Source: Marinobacter halodurans (GTDB lineage: Bacteria > Pseudomonadota > Gammaproteobacteria > Pseudomonadales > Oleiphilaceae). Taken from it: a DNA stretch of 64,000 bases. This document shows, piece after piece, positions 27,203-36,527 of the stretch. Below the pieces are notes generated by a model. That model saw only the letters and a program-made list of their open reading frames with translations. It was not told the DNA's origin and searched no databases. The DNA lies in the NCBI RefSeq assembly GCF_004327985.1, contig NZ_SJDL01000012.1, positions 62,001 to 126,000 on the forward strand, read 5' to 3'. The number at the start of each line of letters is the position of its first letter. Positions within the stretch are counted from its first letter, which is position 1. The translations under genes and the position numbers were made by a program.

Positions 27203-27997
27203 TCAGATCAGGAAGCGGACGCCCACTACCAGCAGGACCATGGCAAAAATCCGTTTCAGTAACATGGCATCCAGCCGATGGGCCAGTGCCGCACCCACCC
27301 GGGCAAACAGGACACTGGTGGCCACAATGCCGATCAATGCCGGCAGGTAGATAAAGCCCAGGCTGTATTCGGGCAACGTCGGCACCCGCCAGCCGGTGGC
27401 GATGTTGGTCAGCGCGCCGGCTACGGCGATGGGTAGCCCGCAGGCGGACGACGTCCCCACCGCACGCTGCATGCGCACGTTGCACCAGCTCAGGAACGGC
27501 ACCGTGAGTGTTCCGCCGCCGATCCCGAAGATTGCGGAAACCCAGCCGATCCCGCTGCCGGCAGCCACCAGGCCCGGCTTGCCCGGCACGGCACGTCCCG
27601 GTTTGGGTTTGACGTCGAACAGCATCTTGAGCCCGACCAGAATGACAAAGACGCCGATGATCAGTTCCAGTGCGGCACCGGATAACAGCGACGCGGTCCA
27701 GGCGCCGACCATGGCTCCGATCACGATCCCCACCGCCATCGACCGGAAGACCGGCCAGTCCACCGCACTGCGCCGGTGATGGGAGCGAACGGAACTGATG
27801 GACGTAAAGACGATGGTGGCCAGGGACGTCCCGACCGCCAGGTGAGCAGCAATCGCCGGATCGAGCCCCTGCAACCCAAAGCTGAAGATCAGCACCGGCA
27901 CGATCACCAGGCCGCCACCGATGCCGAACAGACCGGCCAATGCACCTGCGAAGGCACCCAGTACCAGGTAGATTGCAAACAGTATGGCCAGGCTCAT
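27203..27997 (-). CDS. TauE/SafE family membrane transporter
   Basis: The 264-residue protein has about eight membrane segments and the duplicated family motif: GLFGIGGGLVIVPVLIF in the first half and GIGWVSAIFGIGGGTLTVPFLSW in the second. Family members export sulfite, sulfoacetate or related anions, but most, including this one, have no known substrate. I chose the ATG at 27995-27997, where the hydrophobic start matches the family; the longer frame adds 15 unlikely residues. It lies just upstream of lgt on the same strand and may be co-transcribed. Confidence 0.9.
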   Translation of the reverse strand: MSLAILFAIYLVLGAFAGALAGLFGIGGGLVIVPVLIFSFGLQGLDPAIAAHLAVGTSLATIVFTSISSVRSHHRRSAVDWPVFRSMAVGIVIGAMVGAWTASLLSGAALELIIGVFVILVGLKMLFDVKPKPGRAVPGKPGLVAAGSGIGWVSAIFGIGGGTLTVPFLSWCNVRMQRAVGTSSACGLPIAVAGALTNIATGWRVPTLPEYSLGFIYLPALIGIVATSVLFARVGAALAHRLDAMLLKRIFAMVLLVVGVRFLI

Positions 27998-28095
27998 GAT
28001 GCCATCGCTCCGATAGCCAGCATAAAGGCCCGTATGATACACAGGGGAGACTTCGGGTTCACTGCACCGTCCCCAGAAACCAACCGGAAATCACG

Positions 28096-28881
28096 ATGTG
28101 CCTCATCCTGTTTGCCATTGGCCAGCACCCTGACCTGCCGCTGGTGGTCGCCGCCAACCGCGACGAATTCTACCAGCGCCCGACCCGCGCCATGCACTGG
28201 TGGTCCTCTCCGGAGATGCTGGCCGGTCGCGACGAACAATCCGGCGGTACCTGGCTGGGCGTGACCCGGGACGGTCGGGTGGCCGCAGTGACCAATTTCC
28301 GTGACGGGCAGCCGGAGCGGGGCGACTGGTCCCGGGGACAGTTGCCAATCCAGGCGCTGACGGAGGACGTCGACTCACTGGACCAGCACCTGCGGGACAG
28401 CACCGACCGTTTCGCGGGCTACAACCTGATCCGCGTGGACGATCGCCAGGGCTGGTATTTCAGTAACCGGGACAGTCATCCCGGCCGCGCCCTGCACCGC
28501 GGCGTCTACGGCCTGAGCAACCACCTGCTGCAGAGCCCATGGCCGAAACTGGTGCGGTTACGCAGGACCCTGCATGATCGTCTGCACGACACGCCACGGG
28601 AACAGCTGCATCCGGTCCTGATCGAGGCCCTCATGGATACCACGCCGGCACCGGACGACTTCCTGCCGGATACCGGGATCGGTCTTGAGCGGGAACGTTT
28701 CCTGTCGTCGCCGTTCATTCGCAGCCAGACCTATGGCACACGGGCCACCACCATCGTCTCGGTGCACCGGGACGGGACCGTGGCGGTCACCGAACAGGAA
28801 TGGTTACGCGGCGGCGAGCCGGGCGGACGTCAGACGTTCAACTGGCAGCGGGATGCCGTTCACTCATCCGGCTCGGACTGA
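28096..28881 (+). CDS. NRDE (TANGO2) family protein
   Basis: The N-terminus MCLILFAI followed by AANRDEFYQRPT is the NRDE signature; Cys2 is the residue proposed as N-terminal nucleophile in this Ntn-hydrolase-like family. Also seen are DEQSGGTWLGVTRDGRVAAVTNFR, GYNLIRVD, YGLSNHLL and a C-terminal RATTIVSVHRDGTVAVTEQ. Length (261) is normal. Human TANGO2 relatives are linked to heme or lipid handling, but the bacterial role is unsettled. The 3' end overlaps the converging PilZ gene by 22 bases. Confidence 0.92.
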   Translation: MCLILFAIGQHPDLPLVVAANRDEFYQRPTRAMHWWSSPEMLAGRDEQSGGTWLGVTRDGRVAAVTNFRDGQPERGDWSRGQLPIQALTEDVDSLDQHLRDSTDRFAGYNLIRVDDRQGWYFSNRDSHPGRALHRGVYGLSNHLLQSPWPKLVRLRRTLHDRLHDTPREQLHPVLIEALMDTTPAPDDFLPDTGIGLERERFLSSPFIRSQTYGTRATTIVSVHRDGTVAVTEQEWLRGGEPGGRQTFNWQRDAVHSSGSD

Positions 28882-29432
28882 GACGCCCCGTCGCGCTGGC
28901 GCAAACGGGCACTCTGCAAGCGCAGGATGTGGCTCATGAGCAACTCCTGGTCCGCCTCGGTGATGCGTTCGATATCGAGGCGCAGGTAGCCGGCGTCCGG
29001 GCCGTCGGAGGCCACCACCCGGGTTAACGCGCGAATGGTCCGTCGCTCCGGATGGAACAGCAGGTCCACCAGCACCATTTCGCCCACCGCCAATGTCTCC
29101 CCGACGGCAAAGGCAAAGCCGCTGCCGGAAAGACTGACGTCCCGGGTCACCAGGGTCGCCGGGCGCTCGCCGTCCAGCCCCAGTCCGGCACCTTCCAGCG
29201 CCAGGTCCAGTTTGCGGTTGAGCAGATCCGCCACCTCCAGGACCTCCGGCGCGGCGACCGCCAGCTTGGCCAGGGCCTGGTCCAGCATCAGTTCCAGATC
29301 CGCCAGCCGCGAGCGCAGTGACAGATCCGATAACTCACCGGCCACCGACCCGCCGTCGGACAACCGCATGTAACGCAGCGCGACCCGGTCATCGACCCGG
29401 TAGTACCGCCTGCGCTCCTCGCCCTGCCACAT
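28860..29432 (-). CDS. PilZ domain protein
   Basis: The 190-residue protein begins with [18 protein letters not shown], the arginine-rich c-di-GMP contact of PilZ proteins, and has the second contact DVSLSGSGF (DxSxxG) about 105 residues later. Between them is an inserted helical region ([37 protein letters not shown]), as in YcgR-like or long PilZ variants. It probably binds c-di-GMP, but the output is unknown. The ATG at 29430-29432 follows GGAG. It is divergent from xseB and converges on the NRDE gene with a 22-base overlap. Confidence 0.88.
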   Translation of the reverse strand: MWQGEERRRYYRVDDRVALRYMRLSDGGSVAGELSDLSLRSRLADLELMLDQALAKLAVAAPEVLEVADLLNRKLDLALEGAGLGLDGERPATLVTRDVSLSGSGFAFAVGETLAVGEMVLVDLLFHPERRTIRALTRVVASDGPDAGYLRLDIERITEADQELLMSHILRLQSARLRQRDGASQSEPDE

Positions 29433-29507
29433 AGCCTGCTCCAACCGATATTTTCCATAGAGGATAGCCGTCTCCGCCGCTATAGGAAACGCAAACCGGT
29501 CGCGCTC

Positions 29508-29516
29508 TGGTATACT
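29508..29516 (+). promoter_or_regulatory. candidate extended -10 promoter of xseB-ispA
   Basis: TGG followed directly by TATACT forms an extended -10 element 37 bases before the xseB start. A -35 is not obvious. It lies in the 120-base divergent gap with the PilZ gene. Confidence 0.5.
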
Positions 29517-29552
29517 CCGCCGCAAACAGACCTGCCGCGGAGAACCCCCGTC

Positions 29553-29807
29553 ATGACTGACGAAACCGGCGTCACCATTGCCGACTTCGAAAAATCCCTC
29601 AATGAGCTTGAAGCCCTGGTCCGCGACCTGGAGCAGGGGGACCTGCCCCTGGAGAAATCCCTGGCGGCGTTCGAGCGCGGCGTCCGGTTGACCCGCGAGT
29701 GTCAGCAGGCGCTGCGACAGGCGGAACAGCGGGTGGAAAAGCTGGTCAAGGCCGACGGTGACGAATTCGTCACCCAACCGTTCCATGAGGACGACGACGG
29801 GCAATGA
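29553..29807 (+). CDS. xseB: exodeoxyribonuclease VII small subunit
   Basis: XseB is the small regulatory subunit of exonuclease VII, which degrades single-stranded DNA with XseA. The 84-residue protein has the family core [32 protein letters not shown] and is almost wholly helical. xseA is elsewhere. It is followed by ispA with a 4-base overlap and then dxs, the usual xseB-ispA-dxs order in gammaproteobacteria. Confidence 0.97.
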   Translation: MTDETGVTIADFEKSLNELEALVRDLEQGDLPLEKSLAAFERGVRLTRECQQALRQAEQRVEKLVKADGDEFVTQPFHEDDDGQ

Positions 29808-30697
29808 GCAGCCAACCGATGAGCGAACTGCAGGTCCAGTGGCGCACCGTCATCGAAGCCACCCTGGACCGCTGGCTGGATGATCCCGAGGGCCCCGCCC
29901 CCCGCCTGCAGGAAGCAATGCGTTACGCGGTCCTGGGCGGCGGCAAGCGGATCCGTCCCATCCTGGCCATGGCCTCGGCAATGACCATCGGCCACCCTCC
30001 GGATACCGCCCTTGTGCCTGGCTGCGCCGTTGAACTGATCCACGCCTATTCACTGATCCACGATGATTTGCCGGCCATGGACGACGACGCCCTGCGCCGC
30101 GGCAAACCCACGGTTCACGTCGCCTACGACGAAGCCACCGCGATTCTGGCCGGCGACGCCCTGCAAACCCTCGCGTTTGAAGTGATCGGCTCCGAGGGTG
30201 ATTACAGCGCGCCCACACGCGTGCGGATGTTGCAGATCCTCAGCCGGGCCAGCGGCCAGGCGGGCATGGTCGGCGGGCAGGCCATCGACCTGGGTTCGGT
30301 GGGCCAGTCCCTGTCACTGGAGGATCTGCAGCGCATGCATCGCTGCAAGACCGGCGCCCTGATTGAAGCCAGCATCAGCCTGGGGGCGCTGGCCGCCGAA
30401 AGCGCCGACGAAGCCCAGATCGCTGCCCTGCGCAGCTACGGCCGGGCACTGGGTCTGGCGTTCCAGGTTCAGGACGACCTGCTGGATATCGAAGGCGCCA
30501 CCGACACCATCGGCAAGCCCCAGGGATCGGATGCCGCGCGCAACAAGCCCACCTATCCGGCGTGCCTGGGTATTGACGGCACCCGCGATCATCTTCGATC
30601 CTTGCAGGAACAAGCCGTCTCGGCGCTCGCAGTATTTGGTCGCAGCGCCGATCCGCTGCGCCAGATCGCCGATTTCGTCGTCACGCGGACGCATTGA
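29804..30697 (+). CDS. ispA: farnesyl diphosphate synthase (geranyltranstransferase)
   Basis: IspA condenses isopentenyl diphosphate with dimethylallyl and geranyl diphosphate to make farnesyl diphosphate for undecaprenyl and ubiquinone precursors. The 297-residue protein has GGGKRIRP, the first aspartate-rich motif DDLPAMDDD (87-95) and the second in [10 protein letters not shown] second possible start at the inner methionine five codons later cannot be excluded. It overlaps xseB by 4 bases. A perfect hairpin follows the stop and dxs seems to have its own promoter. Confidence 0.97.
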   Translation: MSSQPMSELQVQWRTVIEATLDRWLDDPEGPAPRLQEAMRYAVLGGGKRIRPILAMASAMTIGHPPDTALVPGCAVELIHAYSLIHDDLPAMDDDALRRGKPTVHVAYDEATAILAGDALQTLAFEVIGSEGDYSAPTRVRMLQILSRASGQAGMVGGQAIDLGSVGQSLSLEDLQRMHRCKTGALIEASISLGALAAESADEAQIAALRSYGRALGLAFQVQDDLLDIEGATDTIGKPQGSDAARNKPTYPACLGIDGTRDHLRSLQEQAVSALAVFGRSADPLRQIADFVVTRTH

Positions 30698-30700
30698 GCG

Positions 30701-30720
30701 ACATTTCCAAACGGAAATGT
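30701..30720 (+). terminator. hairpin after ispA
   Basis: ACATTTCC, AAAC, GGAAATGT is a perfect 8-base-pair stem-loop starting 4 bases after the ispA stop. It has no T-run after it, so it may act as an mRNA-end or processing hairpin rather than a strong terminator. A -10 hexamer for dxs lies 23 bases further on. Confidence 0.45.
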
Positions 30721-30742
30721 GAAAGTCCGGTGACCGATCCCG

Positions 30743-30748
30743 TATAAT
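30743..30748 (+). promoter_or_regulatory. candidate -10 element for dxs
   Basis: A perfect TATAAT sits 32 bases before the dxs start, in the 82-base ispA-dxs gap. The -35 region (TGAAAG at 17 bases) is weak. It suggests dxs can be transcribed separately from xseB-ispA. Confidence 0.45.
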
Positions 30749-30779
30749 CGCCCCATATCGATTCAGAAGATCAGAGCGG

Positions 30780-32714
30780 ATGCAGGACACAACCACATTT
30801 AAGGAGATTCCATCTCGCCAGCCCAACACGCCACTGTTGGACCGGGTCAACACACCCGATGAGCTGCGTGAGCTGAGCGAGGACCAGTTGCCACAACTGG
30901 CCCGCGAGCTCCGCGCGTTCCTGCTGTGGAGCGTGGGGCAGTCCGGCGGCCACTTTGGCGCGGGGCTGGGTGTGCTGGAATTGACCGTTGCCCTGCATTA
31001 CGTCTTTAACACTCCGGACGACCGTCTGGTGTGGGACGTGGGCCACCAGGCCTATCCCCACAAGATCCTCACCGGTCGTCGCGCCCGCATGGGCACCATC
31101 CGCAAGAAGGACGGCCTGGCCGGTTTCCCCAAGCGCGGCGAGAGCGATTACGACACCTTCGGCGTGGGTCACTCCAGCACCTCCATCAGTGCGGCACTCG
31201 GCATGGCGATTGCGGCCCGTATGCAGCAGTCCCGGCGCAAGAGTATCGCCGTGATCGGCGATGGTGCGATGACCGCGGGCATGGCCTTCGAGGCCCTGAC
31301 CCACGCCGGTCACCTGCGCACCAACATGCTGGTGATCCTCAACGACAACGATATGTCGATCTCCCAGAACGTGGGCGGCCTCTCCAGCTATTTTGCCAAG
31401 CTGCTGGCGAGCCGGACCTACAACCAAGTCCGCGATGGCAGCAAGAAATTCCTGCAGGGGGCGCCCAACCTGATGGCGCTGGCGCGCAAGACCGAGGAGC
31501 ATTTCAAGGGCCTGATCTCCGGCGGCACCTTCTTCGAGGAACTGGGCTTCAACTACATCGGCCCGATCGACGGTCATGACCTGCCGCTGCTGATCGACAC
31601 GCTGCAGAACATCCGCGACCTGGACGGCCCGCAGTTCCTGCATGTGGTCACCAAGAAGGGCAAGGGCTTTGCCCCGGCCGAAGCGGATCCCATTGGCTAC
31701 CATGCCATCAACAAGATCGAGCCGAAGCCACCGGTCAAACCGGCGGACAGCAAGCCGGCGCCGAAACTGCCGAAGTACGCCAATGTATTTGGCCAGTGGC
31801 TGTGCGACACGGCGGAGCAGGACGAACGCGTGGTGGGCATTACGCCGGCCATGTGCGAAGGCTCTGACCTGGTCAGGTTCAGCCAACGCTTTCCCGAGCG
31901 CTATTACGACGTCGCCATCGCCGAGCAGCACGCGGTCACCCTGGCGGCCGGCCTGGCCTGCGACGGCGCCAAACCGGTGGTAGCCATCTATTCCACCTTC
32001 CTGCAACGCGCCTACGACCAGTTGATCCATGACGTCGCGATCCAGAACCTGGACGTCCTGTTCGCCATCGACCGCGCCGGTCTGGTGGGCGAAGACGGCC
32101 CCACGCACGGCGGGGCTTTCGACATCAGCTACCTGCGCTGTATTCCCAACATGGTGGTGATGGCGCCCTCGGACGAAAACGAGACCCGCCTGCTGCTGCA
32201 GACCGGTCTGGCCCATCGAGGCCCGGCGTCGGTTCGTTATCCCCGCGGTACCGGTCCCGGCGCGGTGATCGATACCGCCTTGCAAACGGCGCCCATTGGC
32301 AAGGGCCGGATCGTCCGCGAGGGCAAGCGCATTGCGCTCCTCAACTTCGGCACCCTGCTCTCAACCGCGCTGCCGGCCGCTGAAGCGCTGGACGCCACGG
32401 TTGCGGACATGCGATTCGTAAAACCCCTGGATACCGACCTGATCCGGGATCTCGTGGAAAAACACGACCTGATCGTGACGCTGGAAGAAAACGTAGTAGC
32501 CGGCGGTGCCGGCAGTGCCGTGTCCGAATACCTCAACGGGGAAGGCATCGAAGCGTCACTGCTGCAAATCGGCCTGCCGGACCAGTTCATCGAACACGGC
32601 AAGCACGGCGAACAGCTTGAGGAATGCGGCCTGACCACCCAGTCCATCCAGGCACGGATCGAGGATCGCCTGACCCAGATGAGCGATCTGAAGGCGTTGC
32701 GGGCGGTTAAATAG
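30780..32714 (+). CDS. dxs: 1-deoxy-D-xylulose-5-phosphate synthase
   Basis: DXS joins pyruvate and glyceraldehyde-3-phosphate to make DXP, the entry step of the MEP isoprenoid pathway, using thiamine diphosphate. The 644-residue protein has the thiamine-binding [14 protein letters not shown], the N-terminal [18 protein letters not shown] and [18 protein letters not shown] with the glutamate that activates the cofactor. [11 protein letters not shown] and RYPRGTG are further conserved stretches. It follows ispA by 82 bases and supplies its pathway. The 620 bases after it contain no gene but many palindromes. Confidence 0.98.
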   Translation: MQDTTTFKEIPSRQPNTPLLDRVNTPDELRELSEDQLPQLARELRAFLLWSVGQSGGHFGAGLGVLELTVALHYVFNTPDDRLVWDVGHQAYPHKILTGRRARMGTIRKKDGLAGFPKRGESDYDTFGVGHSSTSISAALGMAIAARMQQSRRKSIAVIGDGAMTAGMAFEALTHAGHLRTNMLVILNDNDMSISQNVGGLSSYFAKLLASRTYNQVRDGSKKFLQGAPNLMALARKTEEHFKGLISGGTFFEELGFNYIGPIDGHDLPLLIDTLQNIRDLDGPQFLHVVTKKGKGFAPAEADPIGYHAINKIEPKPPVKPADSKPAPKLPKYANVFGQWLCDTAEQDERVVGITPAMCEGSDLVRFSQRFPERYYDVAIAEQHAVTLAAGLACDGAKPVVAIYSTFLQRAYDQLIHDVAIQNLDVLFAIDRAGLVGEDGPTHGGAFDISYLRCIPNMVVMAPSDENETRLLLQTGLAHRGPASVRYPRGTGPGAVIDTALQTAPIGKGRIVREGKRIALLNFGTLLSTALPAAEALDATVADMRFVKPLDTDLIRDLVEKHDLIVTLEENVVAGGAGSAVSEYLNGEGIEASLLQIGLPDQFIEHGKHGEQLEECGLTTQSIQARIEDRLTQMSDLKALRAVK

Positions 32715-32729
32715 CCCGGAGCTTCAGAT

Positions 32730-32895
32730 CGTAGGCTGACGCAGGAAGCCCAACAGGCCGGGTTTGCGGCCAATCTCATCCCATCCAATGGTTGCCAAGC
32801 CGGTTTTTGAGAACCCGTGTTCCAAGCATGCCCACGATAACGGGAACGTCCGGTGCCCGCTTATTGTTGGGCGTCCTGCGTCAGCTCAACCTACG
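32730..32895. repeat. 166-base element with long imperfect terminal inverted repeats
   Basis: The left arm (32730-32755) begins CGTAGGCTGACGCAGGAAGC. The right arm (32865-32895) reads in reverse complement CGTAGGTTGAGCTGACGCAG and continues GACGCCCAACA. The arms match over about 25 bases apart from a short insertion and single changes. Such GTAGG...GCCCAACA arms flank small intergenic palindromic elements in many proteobacteria. No reading frame is present inside. Confidence 0.7.
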
Positions 32896-32927
32896 TGACT
32901 ATCCCGCCCTTTAAGCATTTCATTCGG

Positions 32928-32942
32928 GGCACCTTCGGTGCC
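32928..32942 (+). terminator. UUCG-tetraloop hairpin downstream of dxs
   Basis: GGCACC, TTCG, GTGCC forms a very stable short hairpin with a UUCG loop. It is not followed by a T-run. It lies about 215 bases after the dxs stop and could block RNA decay or polymerase. Confidence 0.35.
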
Positions 32943-32950
32943 TAAGAAGC

Positions 32951-33002
32951 TGAAGCTTCTGCTACATGCTTGAGCTGGCCCTGAAATGTAGCCGAAGCTT
33001 CA
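32951..33002. repeat. REP-like inverted repeat
   Basis: TGAAGCTTCTGCTACAT (32951-32967) is answered by ATGTAGCCGAAGCTTCA (32986-33002), a 17-base inverted repeat with one mismatch and an 18-base loop. The left half overlaps a smaller perfect palindrome, AGAAGCTGAAGCTTCT (32945-32960). The arrangement resembles repetitive extragenic palindromes. Confidence 0.65.
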
Positions 33003-33003
33003 G

Positions 33004-33278
33004 AGGGTGTTGTAAAAGCTTTCGGGTAAAAGCCTCTCTCCCCTGGCGGGGTGCAGGCGGAAACAGCGAAGCATCGCTTCGCCCGCCGGAACGCCCACAG
33101 CCTCTGGATTTGGGCCGGGGCGCGGAGCGGAGGTTTGGAGAGAGGGGGTCGAGGCGAAAGCCTCGCCGGACATAATCGCCTGCGATAGAAGGGCGCCTGG
33201 ACGGCGCCCCCCTCTCCCTCGAGGGGAGAGGGAGTGTACGACGCAACTTTTGGAATACTGGGGCTTTTGCAACACCCT
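33004..33278. mobile_element. MITE-like element with 16-base terminal repeats and flanking direct repeats
   Basis: The ends are AGGGTGTTGTAAAAGC and, inverted, AGGGTGTTGCAAAAGC (one mismatch), and each is flanked by the direct repeat CTTCAG (32998-33003 and 33279-33284), as expected of a target duplication; the exact boundary may shift by a base or two. The 275 bases encode no credible protein. They hold several perfect hairpins: GCGAAGC-ATC-GCTTCGC (33066-33082), GAGGC-GAAA-GCCTC (33151-33164), GGGCGCC and GGCGCCC arms near 33191-33209, and CTCTCCC/GGGAGAG arms near 33212-33230. It is non-autonomous and no matching transposase is in the window. Confidence 0.65.
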
Positions 33279-33291
33279 CTTCAGCTTTGGA

Positions 33292-33309
33292 GCAGCCCGC
33301 CGGGGCTGC
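33292..33309. terminator. GC-rich hairpin before the end of ribA
   Basis: GCAGCCC, GCCG, GGGCTGC is a perfect 7-base-pair stem, followed on the plus strand by CCTTCTTCC. It lies 26 bases beyond the ribA stop on the minus strand, so it could end transcripts arriving from either side. It lacks a full T-run. Confidence 0.4.
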
Positions 33310-33334
33310 CCTTCTTCCCTGTATCGCTGATCAC

Positions 33335-33943
33335 TCAGGGCTCATCGTCCTGATGCGTCTCCAGCCAGTGGCCCAGCTTGCTCTGCTTGGTGTCGAGGTA
33401 ATTCTCGTTGTGGGGATTGCGGCCGACATGCAGCGGCACCCGTTCGACGATGTCAATGCCCAGGCCGCGCAGGGCGTTGACCTTGCGGGGGTTGTTGGTC
33501 ATCAGCTTGAGGCGGGCGATGCCCAGGTGATCCAACATGTCCTTGCACATGCTGTAGTCCCGCAGATCCGCCGCAAAGCCCAGTTGCTCATTGGCCTCGA
33601 CGGTATCGGCGCCCTGGTCCTGCAGGTGATAGGCGCGGATCTTGTTCAGTAGGCCAATGCCGCGGCCTTCCTGGCGCAGGTACATGAGGATCCCCCGCCC
33701 CTCCCGGGCAATACTGCGTAACGCTTCTTCCAGTTGATAACCACAGTCACAGCGCATGCTGTACAGCGCGTCGCCGGTGAGGCATTCAGAGTGGGTGCGG
33801 GCCAACACGGGTGCATCCCCGTCGACAGACCCGAGGGTCAGGGCGACGTGCTCCTTGCCGGTGTCCGGTTCCTCGAACCCATGCATGTCGAAAACGCCGA
33901 AAGGCGTCGGGAGTCGGCAGCTCTGGACATAGCGAACGGCCAC
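33335..33943 (-). CDS. ribA: GTP cyclohydrolase II RibA
   Basis: RibA opens GTP to give the first riboflavin intermediate, releasing formate and pyrophosphate. The 202-residue protein has the zinc ligands Cys54, Cys65 and Cys67 ([18 protein letters not shown]), [13 protein letters not shown] and NPRKVNAL. It is the stand-alone cyclohydrolase, not the RibBA fusion. The start is GTG with GAGG 8 bases upstream. It stands alone, 138 bases from moaA on the same strand, and both pathways begin from GTP. Confidence 0.98.
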   Translation of the reverse strand: MAVRYVQSCRLPTPFGVFDMHGFEEPDTGKEHVALTLGSVDGDAPVLARTHSECLTGDALYSMRCDCGYQLEEALRSIAREGRGILMYLRQEGRGIGLLNKIRAYHLQDQGADTVEANEQLGFAADLRDYSMCKDMLDHLGIARLKLMTNNPRKVNALRGLGIDIVERVPLHVGRNPHNENYLDTKQSKLGHWLETHQDDEP

Positions 33944-34000
33944 GGCGGTACCTCACTCAGATTAACAGGCGGCGCATTTTAGCAGAATGGGCGGGGTCGG

Positions 34001-34062
34001 CGTACCCTGAATGGTACGTAGTGTGCCGTGCGGTGGATTCGCTGATCGACTGCGCGGCACAC
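34001..34062 (-). terminator. two hairpins between moaA and ribA
   Basis: Two stems lie after the moaA stop: GTGTGCCGTGC with GCGCGGCACAC (34021-34031 and 34052-34062), and CGTACC with GGTACG (34001-34006 and 34013-34018). Neither is followed by a T-run, so factor-independent termination is uncertain. They may still separate moaA from ribA. Confidence 0.35.
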
Positions 34063-34081
34063 CGAACGCAGGCGACGCGTA

Positions 34082-35074
34082 TCAACCGCCCGTGGCGTTC
34101 ATGAAACGCAGGATCTGGGGCTCGGCGTCGTGGGAGAAGTAATGCCGTTCGGGCTTGAGTGTCATGGCCTCGTGCAGCGCTCTCTGAACCGCCAGGTCGT
34201 CCCCCGGCCGCGACCGGATAATCTCCCGCAGGTCCATGGAGTGTTCATTGCCCAGACACAGCAACAGGCGCCCCTCCGTGGTCAGCCGCACCCGGTTGCA
34301 GTCGCCACAGAAATTATGACTGTGTGGCGAGATAAAGCCGATCCGGTTGGCGTGGCCCTCCACCTGCCAGTAGCGGGACGGCCCTCCGGTGTCATCGCCG
34401 ACCGGTTGCAGGTCAAAGACCTGGCCCAGCGTCTCGCGAATCTCGTCACTGGAGCAGAATGCCTCGGCCCGGTCATGCTCGGTGATCACGCCCAGCGGCA
34501 TCTCCTCGATAAAACTGATGTCGAGCCCCTTGTCCAGCGCAAAGCGTACCAGCGGCACCACTTCGTCGGCGTTACGCCCCTTGAGGACGACGGCGTTCAG
34601 CTTGGTGTGCTCGAACCCCGCCTGTTGGGCGGCATCAATACCGGCCAGCACCCGCTCCAGTTTGCCGATACGGGTCAGTTCCCGGAATCGCTCCGGGTCC
34701 AGGCTGTCGAGACTGATGTTGAGCCGGTCCACACCGGCCGCCTTGAGCGGTTCGGCAAACTCCTCCAGGCGGCCACCGTTAGTGGTCATGCACAGTTCAC
34801 GCAGCCCCGGCAGCGCCTTCAGGCGTTCGGCCAGCCCGACCACACCGGGGCGCACCAGCGGTTCGCCACCGGTCAGACGAATCTTGCTGACGCCACAGGC
34901 CACCAGGTTGCGGGCAATGACTTCGATTTCCTCGAGGGACAGGATCTGGGACTTGGGCAGGAAGGTCATGTCCTCGGACATGCAGTACACGCAACGAAAA
35001 TCGCAACGGTCCGTGACGGAAATGCGGACGTAGGTGACCTCCCGTCCGAAATTGTCCACCAGCGCTGCGGTCAT
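34082..35074 (-). CDS. moaA: GTP 3',8-cyclase MoaA
   Basis: MoaA is a radical SAM enzyme that converts GTP to 3',8-cyclo-GTP, starting molybdenum cofactor synthesis. The 330-residue protein has the radical-SAM cluster CDFRCVYC (Cys24, 28, 31), a second C-terminal cluster in [19 protein letters not shown], and the terminal GG needed for function. I chose the ATG at 35072-35074 with AAGGGGG upstream; the longer frame is not conserved. moaC ends 4 bases upstream, so the two are co-transcribed. Confidence 0.97.
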   Translation of the reverse strand: MTAALVDNFGREVTYVRISVTDRCDFRCVYCMSEDMTFLPKSQILSLEEIEVIARNLVACGVSKIRLTGGEPLVRPGVVGLAERLKALPGLRELCMTTNGGRLEEFAEPLKAAGVDRLNISLDSLDPERFRELTRIGKLERVLAGIDAAQQAGFEHTKLNAVVLKGRNADEVVPLVRFALDKGLDISFIEEMPLGVITEHDRAEAFCSSDEIRETLGQVFDLQPVGDDTGGPSRYWQVEGHANRIGFISPHSHNFCGDCNRVRLTTEGRLLLCLGNEHSMDLREIIRSRPGDDLAVQRALHEAMTLKPERHYFSHDAEPQILRFMNATGG

Positions 35075-35078
35075 GCCG

Positions 35079-35558
35079 TTACCCCCTTTTCCAATGGCCG
35101 GAGCGCCCGCCCTGTTTCTCAAGCAGACGCACATCCCGTATAACCATACCCCGGTCCACGGCCTTGCACATGTCGTAAAGCGTCAAAGCGGCGATGCTAA
35201 CCGCCGTCAGCGCTTCCATTTCGACCCCGGTCTGCCCCGTCAGCCGGCACACGGCTTCCAGATGCACCCCGGTCTCGCCGTCACTCACCGGCGTCAGATG
35301 CACCTTCACCGACGTCAGGTTCAGGGCATGGCACAGCGGAATCAGTTCGTGGGTTTTCTTGGCCGCCATGATTCCGGCTATGCGGGCAGTGGCCAGAACG
35401 TCCCCCTTGGGGTGCTCGCCATCGACGATCATGGCGACCGTCTCCGGCCGCATCGCGATAAATCCTTCGGCACGTGCTTCACGGCTGGTGACGGCCTTAT
35501 CCGTCACATCCACCATGCGTGCGGCGCCGGTCTCGTCCAGATGGGTCAGTTCACTCAA
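35079..35558 (-). CDS. moaC: cyclic pyranopterin monophosphate synthase MoaC
   Basis: MoaC converts 3',8-cyclo-GTP to cyclic pyranopterin monophosphate, the step after MoaA. The sequence shows [25 protein letters not shown] at the start, [16 protein letters not shown], and [28 protein letters not shown], all family hallmarks. I chose a TTG at 35556-35558, preceded by GGGAGAG at 7 bases, which gives about 159 residues as in E. coli; a GTG at 35591 would overlap the upstream Nudix gene by 16 bases. It precedes moaA. Confidence 0.95.
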   Translation of the reverse strand: MSELTHLDETGAARMVDVTDKAVTSREARAEGFIAMRPETVAMIVDGEHPKGDVLATARIAGIMAAKKTHELIPLCHALNLTSVKVHLTPVSDGETGVHLEAVCRLTGQTGVEMEALTAVSIAALTLYDMCKAVDRGMVIRDVRLLEKQGGRSGHWKRG

Positions 35559-35575
35559 TGGTTGCTCTCCCGGGT

Positions 35576-36526
35576 TCAACAATTCGACCACCAGGTGCCG
35601 ATACCGGCGACACCCTGGGCCCCCGCCTCACGGGCCCTCTCCACATCCTCAAGGGACAGTCCGCCCAGCGCATAGACCGGCACCGTTGCCCTGGCCGCCA
35701 GTTCGGTGAAGCGCGGCCATCCCATGGGCACCGCATCCGGATGACTGGCGGTTTCGGCAACCGGTCCCAAGGTCACGAAATCGGCACCCAGATGCGCAGC
35801 GTGCGCCAGTTCGTCCTCCTGGTGACAGGATACGCCCAACACCCCGGAACTGGCCAACGGTCGGGTGTCCAGTCGCCGCGCCACATGCCAGGGCAGGTGA
35901 ATGCCGGCCGCGGGAATCGACGCCAGGAGTGCCGGATCGCCATGCAGCATCAAACGGATCGAACGGGCCGAGCACCAGTCCAGCAACTGACCGGCCGCAT
36001 CAAGATACGCGTCCCGGGATAACCAGGGAGCTCGAAACAGGCAGATCGACGGCCGCAGGGCCGCCAGGCGCCGGCAAGTGTGATCCACCAGCGCCGCCCC
36101 ATCCATGCCGGCGTCCCCGGTGATCGGATACTGATGGGGCAATCGAAGCGCCCGGATAATCGGCCGGTTCGCCGCCGGGAAATCATCGTCATGCAGGGCG
36201 TCGACCGCCAGCCACTGCACCGGCTGCCCTTCCCGACCGTGGGGCTCGCCCTCGAACCGGTCGGTCTCCCACACGTCGAGAAAAACACGCTTGTCACCGT
36301 AGTCGTGGCGAATGCCGATCACCGGTCGCAGGTTCCGGGGATCGATACGGAGGCCGACTTCCTCGTCCAACTCCCGTACCAGGGCCTGCTGCACACGCTC
36401 TTCCGGCTCGACCTTGCCGCCGGGAAACTCCAGCAGCCCACCCTGATGCGCGTCATCAGGACGCCGGGCGATCAGGATGCGATCCCCCTGGCGCACCACA
36501 CCGACCGCAACGTGCACTTCTTTCAT
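35576..36526 (-). CDS. Nudix hydrolase fused to a thiamine-phosphate-synthase-like domain
   Basis: The N-terminal part is MutT-like with a perfect Nudix box from Gly37 to Leu59 ([20 protein letters not shown], then EVGL), suited to hydrolysing 8-oxo-dGTP. From about residue 140 the protein is a ThiE/TenI-like barrel ([11 protein letters not shown], then [20 protein letters not shown], then [20 protein letters not shown]). This fusion is found in many pseudomonads and relatives. Whether the barrel makes thiamine phosphate or binds an oxidised thiamine is not known. The start at 36524-36526 is one base after the argJ stop; the longer frame runs into argJ. Confidence 0.93.
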   Translation of the reverse strand: MKEVHVAVGVVRQGDRILIARRPDDAHQGGLLEFPGGKVEPEERVQQALVRELDEEVGLRIDPRNLRPVIGIRHDYGDKRVFLDVWETDRFEGEPHGREGQPVQWLAVDALHDDDFPAANRPIIRALRLPHQYPITGDAGMDGAALVDHTCRRLAALRPSICLFRAPWLSRDAYLDAAGQLLDWCSARSIRLMLHGDPALLASIPAAGIHLPWHVARRLDTRPLASSGVLGVSCHQEDELAHAAHLGADFVTLGPVAETASHPDAVPMGWPRFTELAARATVPVYALGGLSLEDVERAREAGAQGVAGIGTWWSNC

Positions 36527-36527
36527 A

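Noticed and set aside
33000-33275. Reading frames of 69-94 codons inside the MITE-like element.
   Set aside because: They exist in several frames on both strands, have no ribosome sites and follow the hairpin composition rather than any protein family.
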